This document shows positions 52,692 to 60,793 of a stretch of 64,000 nt of DNA, one piece after another; within the stretch, counting starts at the first letter, position 1; each line of letters starts with the position of its first letter. The DNA comes from Planktothrix sp. FACHB-1365 (GTDB lineage Bacteria; Cyanobacteriota; Cyanobacteriia; Cyanobacteriales; Microcoleaceae). The translations under genes and the position numbers were made by a program. The stretch is taken from assembly GCF_014697575.1 (NCBI RefSeq), contig NZ_JACJSC010000015.1, positions 1-64,000 of the forward strand, written 5' to 3'. The notes below the pieces were generated by a model, which had not been told where the DNA came from, made no database searches, and worked only from the letters and a program-made list of their open reading frames with translations.

Positions 52692-55100
52692 ATGGAATTT
52701 TATCAGTCTGTGCGGTATTCATCAGCTTTAGAACAAGCCATTGATCGAAATCCATTTATCGTTACCCCCGAAACTTCTTTAGCCGATGTGATCAAGGTAT
52801 TGGGGCTCTCTCAAAATCATTGTCTGTTAAACCCTAGCCATTCTTCAGTAGAAGATTCTAGGGCAAATTGTGTGTTCGTGATTCATCAAGATCCAGAAGA
52901 ATTTGTTCATGTTCTTCTCGATGAACACCCTCAACCTTCCTCTCTTTTAGGCATTGTAACGGAACGAGATATTGTTCAGTTAATTGCGGCGGGAATTTTA
53001 GATAATTTAAAGGAAGCACCGCTTCATAAAATTCGGGTCGCTGAAATTATGTCTCCGGTTACGGTTAGTTTAACTGAATCCGATGATCAAGATATTTTTA
53101 CCGCTTTATCCTTATTTCGACAACATCAAATTCTCCATTTACCCGTTTTAGATAGTCGAGGGCAGTTAGTGGGAGTGATTTCCCCAGAACGAATTCGTCG
53201 GGTTTTACAACCGTCTAATATTTTAAGATTGCGACGAGTTGGAGATGAAATGTTAACCCAAGTTGTGACGGCTCCGGTAACAACATCCGTATTAAGTTTA
53301 GCTCAAATGATGGCGGCACATCAAGCCAGTTGTGTTGTGATTTTTCAAACGGGAACTCGAAAAAAATTAACCCCCGTTGGATTAGTTACAGAACAGGATA
53401 TTGTGGAGGCACAATTTTTAGAATTAGATTTAACCTTAACACCCGCAACAACGGTAATGGGAACTTTATCCTTTTCTTTAAAACCCAATGATTCTTTATG
53501 GCTGGCCCATCAAGAAATGCAAAAGCAACAGGTACAACGGTTAGTCGTTTGTGGAGATGAAGGAGAATTATTAGGAATTATTACACAAGTTAGTTTATTA
53601 AGAATGCTTGACCCGACGGAAATGTATCGGGTGGTTAAACAATTGCAGCAATCCGTTAATCAACTGCAAACGGAAAAATTAGAACTGTTAAAAAGTCGCA
53701 ATGCGGAACTGGAAAAACAAGTTCAAGAACGCACCTCTAAAATTCATGAACAGTTACAACGGGAACGACTGTTAGCCAAAATTTCCATGAGAATTCATCA
53801 ATCCTTAAATTTAGATGAAATTCTCAATGCAACAGTGGCGGAAGTTCGACAATTTTTACAAGCTGATCGGGTGTTTATTTATCATATTGAATCCGACCAA
53901 ACCGGAAAATTAGTGGCTGAATCCGTTGCTATTGGATGTAAATCCCTGGCTAATGATCAGCTTTTTAAAGAATCAGTTCAATGTTACTTAACGGTATTTG
54001 AACAGGATAATATTTATGCGGTTTCTGATATTCAAAAATCTTCCTTAAGTCCTGAAGAAATTAATCAATTAAATCAACAGGAAGTGACGGCTTATCTCGT
54101 GGTTCCCATTTTGCAAGATGGGCAATTGTGGGGAATTATTACCGCCCATCAGTGTTCAGGTTCTCGCCATTGGCAACCTTCAGAAACCCTATTATTACAA
54201 CAGCTTGCCACTCAATTAGCGATCGCCATTCAACAAGCTCAATTATATCAACAAGTTCAAGCGTTAAATACTGATTTAGAACGTCAAGTTCAAGATCGAA
54301 CGGCTGAACTCCAACAAAAAGTTCAAGAATTGCAACAGTTAAATATTCTCAAAGATGATTTTTTGAGTACCGTTTCCCATGAACTGCGGACTCCTTTAGC
54401 GAATATGAAAATGGCAATTCATATGTTAAAAATTGCCCCCAATTCTGAGCGCGGTCAAAAGTATTTAGAGATCCTAGAATCCGAATGTCTGCGAGAAACC
54501 AATTTAATTAATGATTTATTGGATTTACAACGGTTGGAATCCTCCTCTACCCCCATTGCTCTCGAAAGTTTAGATTTATTGGAATGGTTGCCCAATATTA
54601 TAAATCCTTTTTATTCCCGTACTCAGGAACGCCAGCAGGTGCTAACTGTATCCTATTATCCCCATTTACAACCCATTAGAACAAACGCCAATAGTTTAGA
54701 GCGGATTTTGGCAGAACTGTTAAATAATGCCTGTAAATATAGTCCAAATGGGGGAGAAATTTTTCTAGGAATTCATTATCGTTCTTTATCAAATTGGTTG
54801 GAATTAATATCAACCCCTAAAACCAAACGCAAAGGTAAAAAACAAGAGAATTCTCTCCTTTCTCCCTCAATTTCCGACTCCTTACAAATTGTCATTCGTA
54901 ACCCAGCAGAAATTCCGGCTAAAGAACTCCCCCGGATTTTTGAGAAATTTTATCGGGTTCCCAATGCAGACCCCTGGAAGCAAGGAGGAACCGGGCTAGG
55001 ATTAGCATTAGTCCAAAAATTAGTTGAACAATTAGGCGGAACAATTCAAGTTGAAAGTGACCCAAATTTAACAACTTTTACCATTGAGTTTCCCTATTAA
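52692..55100 (+). CDS. CBS-GAF sensor histidine kinase
   Basis: Of 802 residues, about 1-320 form two pairs of CBS domains (LGIVTERDIVQLIAAG, LVGVISPERIRRVL, PVGLVTEQDIVEAQFL, LLGIITQVSLLRML). A coiled coil (325-350) leads to a GAF domain (about 365-525, ADRVFIYHIESDQTGKL, YLVVPILQDGQLWGIITAHQ). The phospho-His is in STVSHELRTPL (H563), and the ATPase has LAELLNNACKYSPNGGE and KQGGTGLGLALVQKLVEQLG. CBS pairs usually bind adenosine nucleotides, so this kinase may sense energy state along with a GAF ligand. No response regulator is adjacent. It is divergent from the TPMT-like gene. Confidence 0.9.
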   Translation: MEFYQSVRYSSALEQAIDRNPFIVTPETSLADVIKVLGLSQNHCLLNPSHSSVEDSRANCVFVIHQDPEEFVHVLLDEHPQPSSLLGIVTERDIVQLIAAGILDNLKEAPLHKIRVAEIMSPVTVSLTESDDQDIFTALSLFRQHQILHLPVLDSRGQLVGVISPERIRRVLQPSNILRLRRVGDEMLTQVVTAPVTTSVLSLAQMMAAHQASCVVIFQTGTRKKLTPVGLVTEQDIVEAQFLELDLTLTPATTVMGTLSFSLKPNDSLWLAHQEMQKQQVQRLVVCGDEGELLGIITQVSLLRMLDPTEMYRVVKQLQQSVNQLQTEKLELLKSRNAELEKQVQERTSKIHEQLQRERLLAKISMRIHQSLNLDEILNATVAEVRQFLQADRVFIYHIESDQTGKLVAESVAIGCKSLANDQLFKESVQCYLTVFEQDNIYAVSDIQKSSLSPEEINQLNQQEVTAYLVVPILQDGQLWGIITAHQCSGSRHWQPSETLLLQQLATQLAIAIQQAQLYQQVQALNTDLERQVQDRTAELQQKVQELQQLNILKDDFLSTVSHELRTPLANMKMAIHMLKIAPNSERGQKYLEILESECLRETNLINDLLDLQRLESSSTPIALESLDLLEWLPNIINPFYSRTQERQQVLTVSYYPHLQPIRTNANSLERILAELLNNACKYSPNGGEIFLGIHYRSLSNWLELISTPKTKRKGKKQENSLLSPSISDSLQIVIRNPAEIPAKELPRIFEKFYRVPNADPWKQGGTGLGLALVQKLVEQLGGTIQVESDPNLTTFTIEFPY

Positions 55101-55139
55101 GTTCAGTTTTGATTGACGGAGTTGGGACAAGTTACACAA

Positions 55140-55907
55140 TCATTTTTCAGCAATAACAAGCATCTCAAAATCGACCGTTGTTAATTTGTCATTTCTGGAA
55201 AATGCTCCCAACTTAGCCCCATAAATATCTATGCTGCTGTAACCGAGAGATTTAAGTAGCCAGGTAATTTCGCTCGGCACATAACACCTTTCATTACAGA
55301 CAAGAGATTTCTTGTTTCCCAGGTCATCTTCAAATTCGGTTATGTTATGCTCCCGAAATGTCATCAAGTCAAAACTATTGCTTTTGCAGGTAGCATTTCC
55401 GGCTTCTGTTGTTGATTCATAGAATTGCTCAACCGAATGATATAAGGGGAACAGTCCATTTAAAGTTGTGAATATAAGTTTAGCATTCGTCTTTAACGAG
55501 CGGGTGACATTTTTTAGGATTTCAAAGTTCATTTCATCAGTTTCCATGAGGGCAAATCCTCCCTCGCAAAGCATGATCGCGGCATCAAATTCATGATTGA
55601 ATGGCAAATTTCTAGCATCCTGCTGCTGAAAATCAATGATCAAATTTTCAATTTTTGCTTTATCCCTTGCCCTTTTAAGCTGAGATTCGGATAAATCAAT
55701 TCCCGTAACAGAATATCCCCGCTTTGTCAGTTCAATTGTATGTCTTCCTGTACCGCAGCCCACATCTAATATTTTTAAGGATTTATTAAATCCTAATTCT
55801 TTTTCTATGAAATCACATTCACCCATTGTCCCTTGGGTAAAATTCTCAGAATCATATTTTTGTCCGTAATTCTCGAACAGGGATTCGTACCATTGTTTTT
55901 GAGTCAT
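55140..55907 (-). CDS. Class I SAM-dependent methyltransferase
   Basis: I start at ATG 55907 (MTQKQWYESLFENYGQKYD) since the longer frame begins with TTG and runs into the ferritin gene. The 255-aa protein has SAM motif I ILDVGCGTGRHTIELTKRGY, the acidic loop VTGIDLSESQLKRARDK, and DAAIMLCEGGFALME. The substrate is unknown. In base choice it looks somewhat unlike its neighbours (fewer A/T-run codons), which may mean transfer, but I measured no statistics. It lies 53 bases downstream of the ferritin gene on the same strand, so the two are probably co-transcribed. Confidence 0.8.
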   Translation of the reverse strand: MTQKQWYESLFENYGQKYDSENFTQGTMGECDFIEKELGFNKSLKILDVGCGTGRHTIELTKRGYSVTGIDLSESQLKRARDKAKIENLIIDFQQQDARNLPFNHEFDAAIMLCEGGFALMETDEMNFEILKNVTRSLKTNAKLIFTTLNGLFPLYHSVEQFYESTTEAGNATCKSNSFDLMTFREHNITEFEDDLGNKKSLVCNERCYVPSEITWLLKSLGYSSIDIYGAKLGAFSRNDKLTTVDFEMLVIAEK

Positions 55908-55960
55908 ATTATTTAATCCCATCATTAATCTCGAAATACTAAATACCCAACTTTTTATTG

Positions 55961-56500
55961 TCAAACAGTAGCAAAGGTTGTGGCATTAGTGTTGTTTTTT
56001 GCTGCCCTCGTTGCCGCAATGGTGCTAATTTCACGATCAATGAAAAATAACCCTTGACCTTCTACACCAATCAACTTAATCTTGTCAAGAATACTCTTAA
56101 ACAAAAATTCTTCTTCATGCTGTTCGGCTACATACCATTGTAAAAATTGCAGGGTTGAATAATCGGGTTCTGTATTGGCTAAATGCACTAGATTATTAAT
56201 CTTACCCGTGATAAATTGTTCGTGAGAATAGATTTTTTCAAACATCTCTTTCAGAGAATTATATTCGGTGGGAGGTGCTTCCATACCCTGCAAAATAACT
56301 AATGCACCTGTTTCCTGTAGGTAGCTAATTAAACGGCGCTGATGCAACATTTCTTCATCGGCGTGTTGGCTGAGAAATGTCGCACAACCATCTAAGGCTT
56401 TATAAGCACACCAAGAACTCATTTGCAAATAAAGATGGGAGGAAAACATTTCCAGGTTAATTTGTTCATTCAACCGATCGATCATTGCTTGTGACAGCAT
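55961..56500 (-). CDS. ftnA: Non-heme ferritin
   Basis: The 179-aa protein has the four-helix ferritin core with ferroxidase-site residues: Glu in EQINLEMFSSHLYLQM, Glu and His in HADEEMLHQRRLI, and Gln/Glu in YVAEQHEEEFLFKSI. It stores iron as a mineral inside a 24-subunit shell. It is a ferritin rather than a bacterioferritin, as the haem-binding Met position is not evident. Length is typical. The SAM methyltransferase gene follows on the same strand. The tail (ATRAAKNNTNATTFATV) is a non-core extension. Confidence 0.93.
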   Translation of the reverse strand: MLSQAMIDRLNEQINLEMFSSHLYLQMSSWCAYKALDGCATFLSQHADEEMLHQRRLISYLQETGALVILQGMEAPPTEYNSLKEMFEKIYSHEQFITGKINNLVHLANTEPDYSTLQFLQWYVAEQHEEEFLFKSILDKIKLIGVEGQGLFFIDREISTIAATRAAKNNTNATTFATV

Positions 56501-56907
56501 GGCAATATCTCCTTAATTAATTATAAGTTTATCCACTGGTCTGTACTCATTCTAACAATGTCCAATTTTTGGATTCTTGAAGAAGGGAATAAATCAATTA
56601 TCTTTTAATTTATTGACTATCTTTATCAAGAAGCTAAAGCTAGTTTATAGTCTTTTGCCAGAAAATAATATTAAGTTTTGTTAACACAAGCCTCTTTGCT
56701 ACTCCCAGATACCCTACACCCCAAGGGGGGTCACAGCGATCTGCCTCCAGGCTTCAATCCCCAGTCAGGTCTGATGCTGAGGGACAATAATTATAAAGAT
56801 TTGCAATAAGATTGTATAAACTTAGTTGATCTTGAGTCGTGAATAGATATAGAACGTTGAAGGTGGCGTCAAAATAAGATCAGATATCAAGTTGAGGCTC
56901 TGTACCT
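56501..56907. other. Intergenic region before queD with a GC-rich block
   Basis: No gene is seen. Around 56700-56795 a locally GC-rich block (CCCTACACCCCAAGGGGGG, then GATCTGCCTCCAGGCTTCAA) stands out from AT-rich flanks and could fold. I could not match it to the preQ1 riboswitch, SRP RNA, tmRNA or TPP element. Confidence 0.4.
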
Positions 56908-57309
56908 ATGCCGAAATGGAAATTAACCACAGAATTTACCTTTGATAGCGCCCATTATATTAAAGATTATGATGGGCCTTGTGGACGAATGCACGGTCAT
57001 ACCTATCGCGTGCAAGTGGAAGCAACATCTGACAAATTACATCCCTCAGAACGTTGTCCTCATCCCGTGATGGTTGCTGATTTTAAAAGTTTACGATGGG
57101 CAAAACAAGATGTTACAAAAGGAGGCTTAGATCATGGGGTATTAAATGAAATTTTTCCCCCGGAATATGAAACAACTGCCGAAATGATTGCCAAATACAT
57201 TTATGATTTTACCAAAAAAAGAATCAATGAAGGCATCAAGTTAAAAGTTAGGGTTTCAGAAACCCCTAATTCTTGGGTCGAGTATGAAGATGATGAATCA
57301 GAGATTTAG
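56908..57309 (+). CDS. queD: 6-carboxytetrahydropterin synthase / 6-pyruvoyl-tetrahydropterin synthase family
   Basis: The 133-aa enzyme has FDSAHYIKDYDGPCGRMHGHTYRV-type text: the Zn-binding His of SAHY and HGH and the catalytic Cys in GPCGRMHGH are all present, with Asp/His in GLDHGVLNE and the Glu in RVSETPNSW. QueD makes 6-carboxy-tetrahydropterin on the way to queuosine, while PTPS relatives make tetrahydrobiopterin-type pterins, which cyanobacteria also use as pterin glycosides. The CxxxHGH spacing favours QueD. Length is in the usual range (about 120-140 aa). The HAD hydrolase gene follows 78 bases on. Confidence 0.85.
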   Translation: MPKWKLTTEFTFDSAHYIKDYDGPCGRMHGHTYRVQVEATSDKLHPSERCPHPVMVADFKSLRWAKQDVTKGGLDHGVLNEIFPPEYETTAEMIAKYIYDFTKKRINEGIKLKVRVSETPNSWVEYEDDESEI

Positions 57310-57387
57310 GCGTTAATTTAACGGATGAGTGGTAGAATTAATTTAATCTAAATCTACCCCTTCCTCAACAATTTTTTTCAGATCAGC

Positions 57388-58116
57388 ATGAACTATTTAG
57401 CTTTAGCAACGGATTTTGATGGAACCTTAGCGACAGATGGAATGGTGGAGGAATCTACTTTAAAAGCTTTAGAACGGTGGCAACAGTCAGGGCGGCAGTT
57501 AATTCTGATTACGGGCAGACAACTGGATAATTTAATTGCTCATATTCCGGTTATTAATGTGTTTGATTGGGTGATTGCAGAAAATGGAGCCGTATTATAT
57601 CAACCCACTACCCAGGTCGAAAAATTATTAGCAGAGCGCCCCTCTGAAGCCTTTATAACCTTATTACGCGATCGCATTGATCAAAAACAACAATCTTTAA
57701 AAAATCAGGCGATTCCAGAGGAATTTTCTAAGATTGCTCAAGCTCAAACTTTAGAGGTTTTGGGAGTGGGTCGAGTGATTATTGCTACTTGGGAACCCTA
57801 TTTAGACATTACCCAGAAAACGATTCAAGAGTTAGGCGTTAATGTTCAAATTATTTGCAATAAAGGTGCAGTTATGGTATTACCCGAAGGCATTAATAAA
57901 GCCTTTGGATTAAACGCTCTTTCCCAATTAATCAACCTGCCTCTACAACAAATTGTTGGTGTTGGGGATGCAGAAAACGATTGTGATTTTTTAGAACAAT
58001 GTGGTTATTCCGTCGCCGTTGCCAACGCCTTACCCAAAGTCAAAGAAAAAGTTAATTGGGTCACACAAAATAGTCGAGGAGCAGGAGTTATAGAATTAAT
58101 AAATCACCTTCTATAG
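57388..58116 (+). CDS. HAD-superfamily hydrolase, Cof/sugar-phosphatase type (HAD-IIB)
   Basis: The 242-aa protein has the HAD motifs: I in LATDFDGTLATDG (nucleophile and acid Asp pair), II in LILITGRQL, III Lys in NKGAVMVLPEGINKAFGL, and IV in VGVGDAENDCDF. The cap layout is type IIB as in Cof-like sugar phosphatases and sucrose-phosphate phosphatase. Substrate unknown; a sugar phosphate is likely. It is 78 bases after queD and 84 bases before the LD-carboxypeptidase gene; the gap before the latter holds a heptamer array. Confidence 0.87.
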   Translation: MNYLALATDFDGTLATDGMVEESTLKALERWQQSGRQLILITGRQLDNLIAHIPVINVFDWVIAENGAVLYQPTTQVEKLLAERPSEAFITLLRDRIDQKQQSLKNQAIPEEFSKIAQAQTLEVLGVGRVIIATWEPYLDITQKTIQELGVNVQIICNKGAVMVLPEGINKAFGLNALSQLINLPLQQIVGVGDAENDCDFLEQCGYSVAVANALPKVKEKVNWVTQNSRGAGVIELINHLL

Positions 58117-58164
58117 CTAGTAAAACCTTAACGGGAAACACACAGAAAAACAGTTCAATATCTT

Positions 58165-58199
58165 ACTGATAACTGATAACTGATAACTGATAACTGATT
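58165..58199. repeat. Heptamer array ACTGATA, five units, against a start codon
   Basis: Four ACTGATA units and one ACTGATT fill 58165-58199, ending one base before the LD-carboxypeptidase ATG at 58201. This is the reverse complement of the TCAGTTA-type arrays at 44627 and 49528. It occupies the place of the ribosome binding site. Confidence 0.92.
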
Positions 58200-58200
58200 C

Positions 58201-59208
58201 ATGAATCGTCGTAAATTTTTAGCGGGATTAACCTTAACGGGAATTGCGACTCAGTTGCCCGTTTTAGCTCAGTCTGTATCTGTTCCTCGGTTACTCAAAC
58301 CGTCCCGTTTAAACCCAGGAGATACAGTGGGGTTAGTAACTCCAGCCAGCCCCATTTTAAAAGAACATTTAAAATGGATTCAACTGCAATTAGGACAACA
58401 GGAATTAACCGTTAAAGTTGCCCCTCATGTGCTGAGTGAATACGGCTATTTGGCGGGAACCGATCAACAACGGGCGGCTGATATTAATCAAATGTTTGCT
58501 GACCCAATGGTTAAGGGAATTATTGCCACAGGAGGGGGTTGGGGAAGTAGTCGAATTTTATCGTTATTAGATTATGATTTAATTCGCCAATATCCTAAAA
58601 TTTTTCTCGGTTATAGTGATATCACAGCCTTGCTATTAGGATTATATAGCCAAACGGGATTAGTTACCTTTCATGGATTATTAGGCACTTCATTATGGAC
58701 TCCTTATTCAGTCAGTTGGTTACAAAAACTCTTATTTGATGCCCAAATTATTACCTTTCAAAATCCTGCCAATATTCGAGTTGAAACCCTTTATCCAGGT
58801 CAAGCCCAAGGACAGTTAATAGGAGGCAATTTATCTGTTTTATCAACTTTAGTCGGTTCAGACTATTTACCGAATTGGCAGGGCAAAATCTTATTTGTGG
58901 AAGATGTAGGTGAGGATATATACCGAATTGATCGAATGTTAACCCATTTAAAATTAGCTGGAATTTTAGATCAGATTTCAGGGTTTATTTTTAGCCAATG
59001 TACATCCTGCACTCCGGGGGAGGGAAATGAACCCTCTTTAACCTTATGGCAAGTCTTAACGGATTTAATTCAACCCTTAGAGATTCCCGCCTGGTATGGT
59101 TCGATGATGGGTCATATTCGAGATCAATTTACGGTTCCTTTAGGGGTAAAAGTAGAAATTGATACCGGAAAAGGAACGATTACAATGTTGGAAAATGCTG
59201 TGATTTAA
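58201..59208 (+). CDS. LD-carboxypeptidase, S66 family (MccF/LdcA type), Tat-exported
   Basis: The 335-aa protein begins MNRRKFLAGLTLTGIATQLP, a twin-arginine signal (RRKFLAG), with cleavage likely after VLAQ. The S66 motifs follow: VGLVTPASPI, RAADINQMFADPMVKGIIATGGG, the nucleophile region IFLGYSDITALLLGLY, LIGGNLSVLSTLVGSDYLP and the Glu/His dyad part WYGSMMGHIRDQFTVPLGV. S66 enzymes cut LD-amide bonds in murein tetrapeptides during peptidoglycan recycling or inactivate microcin C-like compounds (MccF). Tat export suggests a periplasmic role, unlike cytoplasmic LdcA of E. coli. A heptamer array directly precedes the start codon. Confidence 0.88.
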   Translation: MNRRKFLAGLTLTGIATQLPVLAQSVSVPRLLKPSRLNPGDTVGLVTPASPILKEHLKWIQLQLGQQELTVKVAPHVLSEYGYLAGTDQQRAADINQMFADPMVKGIIATGGGWGSSRILSLLDYDLIRQYPKIFLGYSDITALLLGLYSQTGLVTFHGLLGTSLWTPYSVSWLQKLLFDAQIITFQNPANIRVETLYPGQAQGQLIGGNLSVLSTLVGSDYLPNWQGKILFVEDVGEDIYRIDRMLTHLKLAGILDQISGFIFSQCTSCTPGEGNEPSLTLWQVLTDLIQPLEIPAWYGSMMGHIRDQFTVPLGVKVEIDTGKGTITMLENAVI

Positions 59209-59691
59209 GAATAATATTCCTGTTTTAATGTATTCAGTTTTACTGAAATTAGGAGAACACAGACAACCCAGGAAACTGAGTGTCTGCGTTACTGCCGATG
59301 ATCACTGGAAATATATCACTCTGATATCGATTGTTCCCTCTTTTTTATTGTTTGTTCCCTCTTTTTTATTGATTGTTCCCTCTTTTGGAGGAAAACCTTT
59401 ACAATTGCCATAAAAAAACTACATTTATATTAAATTTTGGTTAAAGTTTATTTATACTATTATTGATTTTTGTATCCCAAACTACAAGTATTGTAATAAA
59501 AAGTTGACACAGTTAAAAATTTCCAAAAAGTATAGAATATCTTTAGAAAAATTGGCTAAAATTATCAATTAATTCGACTAGACTTGAAGCAGACTGTAGA
59601 AGTTAAGTAACAAACGGTTTTCTGAATTCTACTTTTGCTTATGTATTTCTAAATCCTCCAATGAACCTGACTGCCTAGGACGCAAGCTTTT
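59209..59691. other. Intergenic region with a 21-bp repeat
   Basis: The left part holds TTGTTCCCTCTTTTTTATTG-type units (59331-59394). The rest, 59400-59691, is AT-rich with no recognised gene; TTGACA near 59505 may be a -35 box for the next gene but its -10 is unclear. Confidence 0.5.
59331..59394. repeat. 21-bp direct repeat, about 2.6 units
   Basis: TTGTTCCCTCTTTTTTATTG recurs at 59331, 59352 and, cut short, 59373. GTTCCCT is the reverse complement of AGGGAAC, so this array is related to the GGGAACA heptamers at 45483. Confidence 0.85.
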
Positions 59692-60732
59692 ATGATGTTC
59701 TCCCAATCTCCAGAACAACTGAACCCTCTATCTAATTCCGTAGATAGAAATGAAATGACATTGACGGCTGTTCGATGGGCGCAGAAATATTATGCAAAAG
59801 CTGCTGCTCATAGCCATTGCAGTTCAACTCATCTTTTTTTAGACGATCAGGAAGTTGATGTTACTGAATTTGATGAGGATCGTTCTCGTATCGTGGCAGA
59901 GCTCATGAAAAACTTGAGCCTTTTAGGAACATTAGCATGGAATAAAGTTGGAGCCATTTTAGGGATTGACTGGAATCGCTATCCGGTCAATAAACTAGGA
60001 TTAAAACAGGCGGCTACCCTGATTCAAGATGTATCTAAACTGTATCATCAAGCCTTAGAAGTTTTTGCTCAATATGAGTACCCCTTCCGCCTATCGGTAT
60101 CCCTAGGGCGAGAGACGATCAAACTGCGTCGTAAATACTCTCAACCAGAACCCTTGATGTTAGTTTTACTCCAATTGCAGTTTCATTATATGGGGCGAAT
60201 GTTGTTGGAGTGGATGTCAATGAAGGAAAGAACAGTTTTCTTTCTCTACTTTAAAACCTTGGAGGATTATTTATATTCTCCGTTAGGGGAAGTGAATGAT
60301 CTAGCAGCCCAACATCAACCCGATTCTCCCGCTTTAATTGCGGTTCAACAGTTACTTTCCATCTTCACAACCGTTGCTCATCATACTTATCATAAAGTGT
60401 ATGATTTGAATCTGGGGTATCGCAGTATTAGCGGGGATCTGAAAAATCATCTGCTTCAATACTCTGCTACGCGCGATATTGAGTTATTCCAGATTTATTT
60501 ATGCTGGTGCACCCTACAGAATAGTTTACATCCAATTCAACAAGAATTATTTCCCATGTGTGTGATTTTATATCCTAGACTCCATATTAGTTGGAAGTTA
60601 ATTCAGGATATGTTGAGTGAGCTATCCGAGGAATTAGAAAAACGCTTGCTTCCTCAAAATTTCGCCGTCTTTTCTCCCTATCTTCAGGTATTAGCAGAAA
60701 TCTTTTCTGATCGAGTAGTGCAACCGATCTAA
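59692..60732 (+). CDS. Conserved cyanobacterial protein of unknown function
   Basis: The 346-aa protein is mostly helical, with no membrane segment or signal. Notable stretches are VRWAQKYYAKAAAHSHCSST, LLGTLAWNKVGAILGIDWNR, RLSVSLGRETIKLRRKYSQ and HTYHKVYDLNLGYRSISGD. I cannot place it in a named family. The start could also be the second Met (59695). It is convergent to the membrane protein at 60794, separated by paired AGAAACC palindromes. Confidence 0.65.
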   Translation: MMFSQSPEQLNPLSNSVDRNEMTLTAVRWAQKYYAKAAAHSHCSSTHLFLDDQEVDVTEFDEDRSRIVAELMKNLSLLGTLAWNKVGAILGIDWNRYPVNKLGLKQAATLIQDVSKLYHQALEVFAQYEYPFRLSVSLGRETIKLRRKYSQPEPLMLVLLQLQFHYMGRMLLEWMSMKERTVFFLYFKTLEDYLYSPLGEVNDLAAQHQPDSPALIAVQQLLSIFTTVAHHTYHKVYDLNLGYRSISGDLKNHLLQYSATRDIELFQIYLCWCTLQNSLHPIQQELFPMCVILYPRLHISWKLIQDMLSELSEELEKRLLPQNFAVFSPYLQVLAEIFSDRVVQPI

Positions 60733-60736
60733 TCCT

Positions 60737-60784
60737 AGAAACCGGGTTTCTCAGCGAGAGATAATAGCAAGAAACCCGGTTTCT
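60737..60784. terminator. Paired AGAAACC palindromes between convergent genes
   Basis: AGAAACCGGGTTTCT (60737-60751) and its exact reverse complement AGAAACCCGGTTTCT (60770-60784) can form either two small hairpins or one 15-bp stem. It is the same dispersed motif as at 4796 and 28438, and may terminate both convergent genes. Confidence 0.65.
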
Positions 60785-60793
60785 GAGTAACTG

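Noticed and set aside
56700-56795. SRP RNA, tRNA, preQ1 or TPP element
   Set aside because: The GGAAGGAAGCAG core of SRP RNA, a T-loop GTTCGAATC, the preQ1 A-rich tail and the TPP CTGAGA core are all absent.
59228-59413. 61-codon frame with VPSFLL repeats
   Set aside because: Its second half is just a translation of the 21-bp repeat, and no ribosome binding site or homology is apparent.
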